From: Agathobaculum sp. NTUH-O15-33
GTDB taxonomy: Bacteria; Bacillota; Clostridia; Oscillospirales; Butyricicoccaceae
NCBI RefSeq assembly: GCF_033193315.1
Contig: NZ_CP136187.1
Coordinates: 1,116,001 to 1,180,000, forward strand
Length of the DNA stretch: 64,000 bases
Direction of reading: 5' to 3'
Below are positions 58,923 to 64,000 of the stretch, in pieces; position 1 is the first letter of the stretch; each line of letters opens with the position of its first letter. The notes under the pieces are model-generated. The model saw only the letters and a list, made by a program, of their open reading frames with translations. It ran no database searches and had not been told where the DNA came from. The position numbers and the translations under genes are program-made.

Positions 58923-60368
58923 TCAGTCGATACGAGCGATCTTCTTCGCCAGTTCCTTCTTCATTTCGAGGTTGGACTGACGGGCAATCATGATGCGCTG
59001 TGCCTGCGGCGAGCCGGCGCCGTGCATGGACTCGGGCAGGTAGCCGACAGCGGCGGTGCCCATGGTCATGTTTTCGATCAGGCGCAGTACGCGCATGCGG
59101 TCCTCGGTCGGAACGGAGGCGACGCCGCGGCAATACTTATCGATGTAGTCATGCAGCTTGGGGTTGCGGTAGTCCGCCTCGGAGGGCAGGGTAACCATCA
59201 GGCCGCCCGCCAGATCCTGCGCCAGACGCGCGATCTCGTACGGGAAACGCGTGACGTTCTGCTTGCAGACGTTGGCCAGCAGCAGATCGATCAGGTAGTT
59301 GCCGGACTTGGTCTTGGTGCCCTGAGAAGAGCACGCGATACCGCAGCAGTACAGCGTTTCGTTCAGGTGGGTCATTTCGATCAGCTTATCCTTGACGTGG
59401 CTGGCCTTGGCGGAACCCGCCATGTCGCCCGCCAGCGCGGTAGCGCCGATCAGCACGTCGCCCACGCCGACCTTGCAGCCGCCGTAGGACTGACGGTGGT
59501 AGCCCGCGAAGCGCTCGACGATCATGCCGGCGAACTTGATCTCGCCGTTGAGGAAGATGCGATCGTTCGGTACGAATACGTGGTCGAAGATAACGAGCAC
59601 TTCGTGGCCGCCGTATACCTTGTTGCCCACGTCGATGTCGTTATACTCCTCGATCTTGCGGGTGTCGCAGGACTGGCGGCCGTAGATCAGCGTGATGCCG
59701 TCGGAATCGGTCGGGATCGCAAAGGAGATCGCGTAGTCCTCGTCGCCCTCGCGCATGGCGATGGTGGGCATAACGAGCACTTCGTGGGAGTTGATGTAAC
59801 CGGTCTGGTGCGCCTTCGCGCCGGTGACGTACACGCCGTCGGCGGTGCGCTCTACCACGTGCAGGAACAGGTCGGGATCGGCCTGCTGCGAGGGGGACAG
59901 GCTGCGGTCGCCCTTGACGTCGGTCATCGCGCCGTCAACGCCCAGATCCTCGTCCTGTACGCGGGTCAGGAACTTCACAAAATTCTCATGGTACTTGGTG
60001 CCGCAGGCCTCATCGATCTCGAAGGTGGAGGAGTAAACGGCGTTCATGGCGTCCATGCCCACGCAGCGCTGGAAGCAGGCCGCGGTCTTCTGACCGAGCA
60101 GGCGCTGCATCTTCACCTTTTTAACCAGATCGTCGGTGGACTGGTGCATGTGGGTGAAGCGGTTGATCTTGTGGCCGGTCAGGTGGCTGGTGGCGGTCAT
60201 TAGATCTTCGTACTGCGGGTCCTCGGCCAGCTCATAGGTGGCGGCAAAGGAATTGAGCGAGGGACGCATGATCGGGTTCTCGGTCGGGTTCTCAACCTTT
60301 TCGCCAAAAACGTACAGGTTAAAGTTGAGCTTCTTCAGAGACTCGATATACTGGTCTTTCGTCATCAT
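58923..60368 (-). CDS. abfD: 4-hydroxybutyryl-CoA dehydratase / vinylacetyl-CoA isomerase
   Basis: A 481-residue [4Fe-4S] flavoprotein that converts 4-hydroxybutyryl-CoA to crotonyl-CoA by a ketyl-radical route. The first two cluster cysteines are C98 and C102 (ACFQRCVGMDA). A further cysteine is near 300 (ANVCKQNV), preceded by the His-containing EMTHLNETLY. FAD-site segments resemble acyl-CoA dehydrogenases (DRSLSPSQQADPDLFLHVV, GAKAHQTGYINSH). Length matches the Clostridium enzyme. Confidence 0.96.
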   Translation of the reverse strand: MMTKDQYIESLKKLNFNLYVFGEKVENPTENPIMRPSLNSFAATYELAEDPQYEDLMTATSHLTGHKINRFTHMHQSTDDLVKKVKMQRLLGQKTAACFQRCVGMDAMNAVYSSTFEIDEACGTKYHENFVKFLTRVQDEDLGVDGAMTDVKGDRSLSPSQQADPDLFLHVVERTADGVYVTGAKAHQTGYINSHEVLVMPTIAMREGDEDYAISFAIPTDSDGITLIYGRQSCDTRKIEEYNDIDVGNKVYGGHEVLVIFDHVFVPNDRIFLNGEIKFAGMIVERFAGYHRQSYGGCKVGVGDVLIGATALAGDMAGSAKASHVKDKLIEMTHLNETLYCCGIACSSQGTKTKSGNYLIDLLLANVCKQNVTRFPYEIARLAQDLAGGLMVTLPSEADYRNPKLHDYIDKYCRGVASVPTEDRMRVLRLIENMTMGTAAVGYLPESMHGAGSPQAQRIMIARQSNLEMKKELAKKIARID

Positions 60369-60498
60369 AATATATCAATATCCTTTCTCTTTTCGTTCCG
60401 CGCCGCTTGGCGCGGAAATCCGGAGGAACAAATATAATGCGCCGTTAGGCCTTGTTTAAAAGATAGGGGGCATTTTTTGGATGCCCCCTATGCGTTTT

Positions 60499-61680
60499 TT
60501 AGAAGCACTCGCGGTAAACGCGCTCCATCAGCTCCTTGGTCATCGGGACGTAGGAGTTGGTGATCAGGCGCTGCTGGTTGATCATGACGGATTCCGGGAA
60601 ATCCTTGATGTCGGATTCCTTGAAGCCGTACTCATGCAGCGGCTTGAGCGGCAGAACCTTCTCAAGCAGAGCGTTCAGGGTCGGGATAGCGTCCTTGGCG
60701 TCGCAGCCCAGAATGCGGCCGACCAGCTTCTTGAAGTTCATCAGTTCGCCTTCCGGCTTGATCTCGTCGTAGATTTCGAGGATCTTGCCGAACAGGGCGT
60801 AGTTGGATTCGCCGTGCGGTACGTGGTAGGTGCCGCCGAGCGGGAAGGACATGCCGTGCACGGTGGCGCAGCCGGCCTTCAGGAACGCAACGCCGGCGTA
60901 CAGCGAAGCGGTAACATACTCGTCAAGGTAGTCGAGGCGGGCGTCGGGGCCCTTTTCGCCGATCTGGCGGAAGCCTTCGAGGATCATCTCCATGGCCTTG
61001 ACGGAGAACACTTCGCTCGTCATGGTCTTGCGCGAGGGCGACAGGTAGGACTCGGTCGCGTGGATCAGCGCGTCGATCGCGGAGGAAGCGAAGGGCTTGT
61101 AGGGCAGGGTCTTGAGCAGGTCGGGAATCAGGCAGACCTTGTTCGGGATGATATCGTCGGATACGAGGCCGAGCTTGGTCTCGCCGCCGGTCAGCACGCC
61201 GTCCTTCTCGTCCTTGACGATCGCAACGGAAATGTTGGTGACTTCGGAGCCCGTGCCGCAGGTGGTCGGGATGGCGATAACTTCCTTCTCGTGCTCAACC
61301 GGGAAGCGCTTGAAGTACAGGTTATGTACGGAATCCGGGCGCTTGCAGCCGAGCAGCTTGCAAAGGTCCATGATGGCGCCGCCGCCGATGGCGATAACGC
61401 GGTCGTAGGACTCGTAGGGGATCGCCTCGTACATGGTCTCGATCATTGCCTCGGAAGGCTCGCCGACACCGAACTTCTCCTGGAACACATAGGTGCAGGA
61501 AAGGTTGTACTGCTCCATAAAGGGCTTATAGATAAACTCGTTGGTCAGGACGACGTCCCGCTCGCCGAGAGCGAACTCCTGAGCGAACTCACCAAAATTG
61601 GCGAACTTGTAAATGGTCGGGGCGATGATGATCTCTCTCTTGTCCTTCATCAGGGATGCGCTGAAAGAATCCATAGCCAT
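60499..61680 (-). CDS. 4hbD: 4-hydroxybutyrate dehydrogenase (iron-type alcohol dehydrogenase)
   Basis: ATG 61680 is 9 nt after GGAG; ATG 61695 is an alternative. The 393-residue enzyme reduces succinate semialdehyde to 4-hydroxybutyrate. It has NAD-site VIAIGGGAIMDLCK and PTTCGTGSEVTNISV. Metal ligands are in SSAIDALIHATESYLS and GCATVHGMSFPLGGTYHVPH. It is the first gene of the cluster. Confidence 0.94.
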   Translation of the reverse strand: MAMDSFSASLMKDKREIIIAPTIYKFANFGEFAQEFALGERDVVLTNEFIYKPFMEQYNLSCTYVFQEKFGVGEPSEAMIETMYEAIPYESYDRVIAIGGGAIMDLCKLLGCKRPDSVHNLYFKRFPVEHEKEVIAIPTTCGTGSEVTNISVAIVKDEKDGVLTGGETKLGLVSDDIIPNKVCLIPDLLKTLPYKPFASSAIDALIHATESYLSPSRKTMTSEVFSVKAMEMILEGFRQIGEKGPDARLDYLDEYVTASLYAGVAFLKAGCATVHGMSFPLGGTYHVPHGESNYALFGKILEIYDEIKPEGELMNFKKLVGRILGCDAKDAIPTLNALLEKVLPLKPLHEYGFKESDIKDFPESVMINQQRLITNSYVPMTKELMERVYRECF

Positions 61681-61773
61681 GTTGAACATCTCCATTCATT
61701 TAGAATAATTTTTTTTATAAAAGGCCGTGCGGCTTTTTATTTCGTTTTCACGGGGGTTTCCCCTTGCGCTCTT

Positions 61774-61802
61774 ATTGTATCAAAGATGTGCCAAGACTTC
61801 AA
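61774..61802 (-). promoter_or_regulatory. Promoter of the 4-hydroxybutyrate/butyrate cluster
   Basis: The minus strand has TTGAAG (61797-61802), 17 bp, TACAAT (61774-61779), about 80 nt before 4hbD. The rest of 61803-61970 shows no gene. Confidence 0.55.
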
Positions 61803-61970
61803 CAGGATTGAACAAAAAAGTCACCAAAATTTAACCACGGTTCACTGTACAATTAGTCAATGAAAGGTCATACTTTCATGCCCGCGTGACTATTCTATCG
61901 CATTTTTTGGGATTTGTAAACCGCCGCTTCGGTAAATGTGCCGAAAAGTTTTTAGCGATATTTCCGATGT

Positions 61971-62759
61971 TTAGCTGTTTTGCGAATACCGTGACAGAAA
62001 AGCGCGGGTTCGTTCGTTCTGTGTATTGCCAAAAACGTCCTCCGGCCGGCCCTCCTCCACGATCAGGCCCTCGTCCATAAACACCACGTGGTCGGCCACG
62101 TCGCGCGCAAATTCCATTTCGTGGGTCACGATGATCATGGTGGTATGCTGATCGGAGAGCTCGCGGATTACGCGCAGCACCTCGCCGGTCAACTCGGGGT
62201 CGAGGGCGGAGGTCGGCTCGTCAAAGCAGAGGATGTCCGGGCTCAGGGCGAGCGCGCGGGCGATCGCCACGCGCTGCTGCTGGCCGCCGGATAGCTGATG
62301 CGGGTAGTGCGACATGCGGCCCGACAGGCTCATCTGATCGAGCAAACGAATGGCGTTTTGCTCAATTTCCGCGTGGATTTCCTTTTTGTTTTGCTTATAA
62401 TCGGGGCGCTCCTGCGCGAGAAGCAGGCTGGCCAGCATCACGTTTTCCAGCGCCGTGTACTGCGGAAACAGGTTGAAGGATTGGAACACCATGCCGAAAT
62501 GCAAACGTTTTTTGCGAATCGCGGCGTCCGATTGGCCCGCGGGGTCGTTCGCGTCAAACAGCGTTTCGCCGTTTACGATGATCTGGCCCGCGTCCGGCGT
62601 TTCCAGAAAGTTCAGGCAGCGCAACAGCGTCGTCTTGCCCGAGCCGCTCGATCCGATGATTGCGAGGGCCTGTCCGCGTTCAAGAGAAAAGCTGATATCC
62701 TTTAATACATCGGTCGAGCCAAAGCTTTTGTTGATATTTTTTATTTCTAAAATAGGCAT
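61971..62759 (-). CDS. Polar amino-acid ABC transporter ATP-binding protein
   Basis: A 262-residue GlnQ-type ATPase: Walker A GSSGSGKTTLLR, Q-loop MVFQSFNLFPQY, signature LSGGQQQRVAIARAL, Walker B ILCFDEPTSALDPE, H-switch IIVTHEMEFA. It is downstream of the permease in a leftward operon with the binding protein. Confidence 0.95.
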   Translation of the reverse strand: MPILEIKNINKSFGSTDVLKDISFSLERGQALAIIGSSGSGKTTLLRCLNFLETPDAGQIIVNGETLFDANDPAGQSDAAIRKKRLHFGMVFQSFNLFPQYTALENVMLASLLLAQERPDYKQNKKEIHAEIEQNAIRLLDQMSLSGRMSHYPHQLSGGQQQRVAIARALALSPDILCFDEPTSALDPELTGEVLRVIRELSDQHTTMIIVTHEMEFARDVADHVVFMDEGLIVEEGRPEDVFGNTQNERTRAFLSRYSQNS

Positions 62760-62771
62760 ATGGGCCCTCCC

Positions 62772-63458
62772 TTAGCGGAAATAATCGAGTTTTTTCTCCA
62801 ACCGGCTGAGCAGCACGGTGAGCACGCCGTTAAAGATCAAATAGTATATCGCGGTGAAGAATAACGGCCATATCGCGCCCGAAATGCCCTGCGAGCCCTT
62901 CATAAAGGCCTGTCCGGCCCAGATGATCTCTTGCAGCGCGATGATGCGGGCGAGCGAGGTGTCCTTGACCAGCGTGATGATTTCGTTGGACATGGGCGGC
63001 ACGATGCGCTTGATCATTTGCAGCAGCGTGATGCGAAAGAAAATCTGGCTTCTGGTCATGCCGAGCACCAGCCCGGCTTCCTGCTGGCCCTTGGGCACGC
63101 CCTGAATGCCGCCGCGGTAAATTTCGGAAAAATAACAGGCGTAATTGATGATGAAGGCCACGGAGGAGGCGAAGAAACGGCCGCCCTCGCCGCCGCCCCA
63201 GATCGGGTTTTTCAGCACCAGACCGGGGAAGTAATAAATAATCAGCAGCTGGATCATCAGGGGCGTGCCGCGGATGATCCACACGAAAACCTTTGTGAGG
63301 TAGCGCAGCGGGCGGAAGCCCGACATGGAGCCGAAGGAGATGATGAGACCCAGCGGGATCGCGCCGAGCAGCGTGATGAAAAACAGCTTGAGCGTTTGCA
63401 AAAAACCGATATTCAGCGCATGCGTCACGATGGGCAATTGATCGAGAATCGTTTGCAT
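62772..63458 (-). CDS. Polar amino-acid ABC transporter permease
   Basis: A 228-residue HisM/GlnP-type permease with about five membrane segments. It has FLQTLKLFFITLLGAIPLGL, RGTPLMIQLLIIYY, the coupling-helix EAA motif (GQQEAGLVLGMTRSQIF) and FNGVLTVLLSRLEKKLDYF. It overlaps no neighbours; GGAGGAACC precedes the start. Confidence 0.94.
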   Translation of the reverse strand: MQTILDQLPIVTHALNIGFLQTLKLFFITLLGAIPLGLIISFGSMSGFRPLRYLTKVFVWIIRGTPLMIQLLIIYYFPGLVLKNPIWGGGEGGRFFASSVAFIINYACYFSEIYRGGIQGVPKGQQEAGLVLGMTRSQIFFRITLLQMIKRIVPPMSNEIITLVKDTSLARIIALQEIIWAGQAFMKGSQGISGAIWPLFFTAIYYLIFNGVLTVLLSRLEKKLDYFR

Positions 63459-63495
63459 GGGTTCCTCCTGTCTTGTCGTATTTTTGCGGGACGTG

Positions 63496-63540
63496 GAAAA
63501 AGGGCGCGTTGCAAAATCAGTTGCAGCGCGCCTTTGCTCG
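63496..63540 (-). terminator. Hairpin between the binding protein and permease
   Basis: Near-matching arms AAAGGGCGCGTTGCAA and TTGCAGCGCGCCTTT. It may reduce transcription after the binding-protein gene. Next to it is the gut-Firmicute repeat-like GTCATCCAGAGCGAAGCG (63547-63564). Confidence 0.45.
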
Positions 63541-63622
63541 TAATTGTCATCCAGAGCGAAGCGTAAGGAGCGCGCGCGGACGCGCGGCCCTTATTGCAAC
63601 GCTTTCTGTAGTCGATCCGTCT

Positions 63623-64000
63623 TTACTGCTCGATGAGCATCGCCTGTACGCTGTAGGTCTCGGCGGTTTTCTGGATGCTGCCGTCCGCGTAGCTGGCGGC
63701 GAAGAAATCGTTCAGCGCGGCGGCAAGGTCGCTGCCCTTGCGGAAGCCCACGCCGTACTCTTCGCTGTTCAGGCCCACGGTATAAGTAAGGTTGGCATAG
63801 CTCGTGCCTTCGCCCACCATCGCGGCGGCCATCAGGGAGTCGATCACGGCGGCGTCCGAGGTGCCGGCGGCAACCTCCATCAGCGCGTCGGCCTGCGCGG
63901 TAACGGGCGTGTAGTTGTAGCCCAGCGCGCTGACCTCGGCCTCGCCCGCGGAACCGGATTCCACGGCAAAGTTCAGATCCTTGCAGCTTTCCACGGTCTG
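63623..64000 (-). CDS. Amino-acid ABC transporter substrate-binding protein, partial
   Basis: Only the C-terminal ~125 residues lie in the window; the frame is open to the right edge. The segment FAVESGSAGEAEVSALGYNY, SDAAVIDSLMAAAMVG and GVGFRKGSDLAAALNDFFAA is typical of SBP_bac_3 proteins of the glutamine/cystine type. It precedes its permease and ATPase genes in the same direction. Confidence 0.88.
   Translation of the reverse strand, partial: QTVESCKDLNFAVESGSAGEAEVSALGYNYTPVTAQADALMEVAAGTSDAAVIDSLMAAAMVGEGTSYANLTYTVGLNSEEYGVGFRKGSDLAAALNDFFAASYADGSIQKTAETYSVQAMLIEQ

Noticed and set aside
53646..61863. Very long plus-strand reading frames (over 450 codons) opposite hbd/crt, thl, the CoA-transferase, abfD and 4hbD
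   Set aside because: They are antisense shadows of GC-rich codon usage. They have no ribosome-binding sites and low-complexity Ala/Gly/Arg/Val/Asp composition, and the opposite strand carries well-known enzymes.
1..64000. CRISPR arrays, rRNA genes, plasmid origins
   Set aside because: No regularly spaced direct repeats, no rRNA sequence and no iteron cluster were seen; the only RNA gene with full support is tRNA-Arg.

Overview
The window comes from a GC-rich, spore-forming, anaerobic Firmicute of the class Clostridia. It carries cotJA/cotJB, spoIIID and spmA/spmB, a complete thl-crt-hbd butyrate set, 4-hydroxybutyrate genes and a Na+-pumping oxaloacetate decarboxylase. Gene content and codon bias suggest a gut butyrate producer of the Oscillospiraceae/Butyricicoccaceae type; this placement is inference from gene content only.

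Positions 1 to about 30,900 are most of a contractile-tailed (myovirus, PBSX/XkdK-like) prophage whose left end lies outside the window. In order it has a rolling-circle-type replication protein, HNH endonuclease, ParB-methyltransferase fusion, terminase, portal, ClpP-like protease, HK97 capsid, connector genes, sheath and tube, tail chaperones with a -1 frameshift site, tape measure, LysM and baseplate genes. A four-cassette tail-fibre inversion system with its own tyrosine recombinase follows, then holin and endolysin. A leftward early cluster and a three-operator genetic switch finish the element. A small hydrophobic peptide gene with a convergent antisense promoter (a candidate type I toxin-antitoxin) sits inside the tail operon. 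The right end of the prophage interrupts cotJC after about 32 codons, so the phage splits a spore-coat gene, like the skin and SP-beta elements.

From 31.0 to 40.5 kb are host genes: cotJBA, a UPF0340 protein, a HAD hydrolase, a TSCPD protein, a phosphopantetheinyl transferase, a membrane GDPD, a tandem-wHTH GntR regulator, a hybrid histidine kinase, and a tautomerase-cupin operon behind a MerR-type promoter. From 40.5 to 45.1 kb is a solute-binding lipoprotein next to a hybrid kinase with binding-protein sensor domains; its receiver is frameshifted. tRNA-Arg(CCT) follows. From 45.6 to 48.9 kb lies the oxaloacetate decarboxylase operon (alpha, gamma, biotin carrier, beta).

From 49 to 53.5 kb are a DUF3795 protein, a membrane protein, a TetR regulator, a 260-bp MITE with a 10-bp target duplication, spoIIID, an AbrB-like regulator and spmA/spmB, the last flanked by Spo0A-box promoters. 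From 53.5 to 61.7 kb the leftward cluster 4hbD-abfD-orf-CoA transferase-thl-crt-hbd converts succinate semialdehyde/4-hydroxybutyrate and acetyl-CoA to crotonyl-CoA. The window ends in a leftward amino-acid ABC transporter whose binding protein runs off the right edge.
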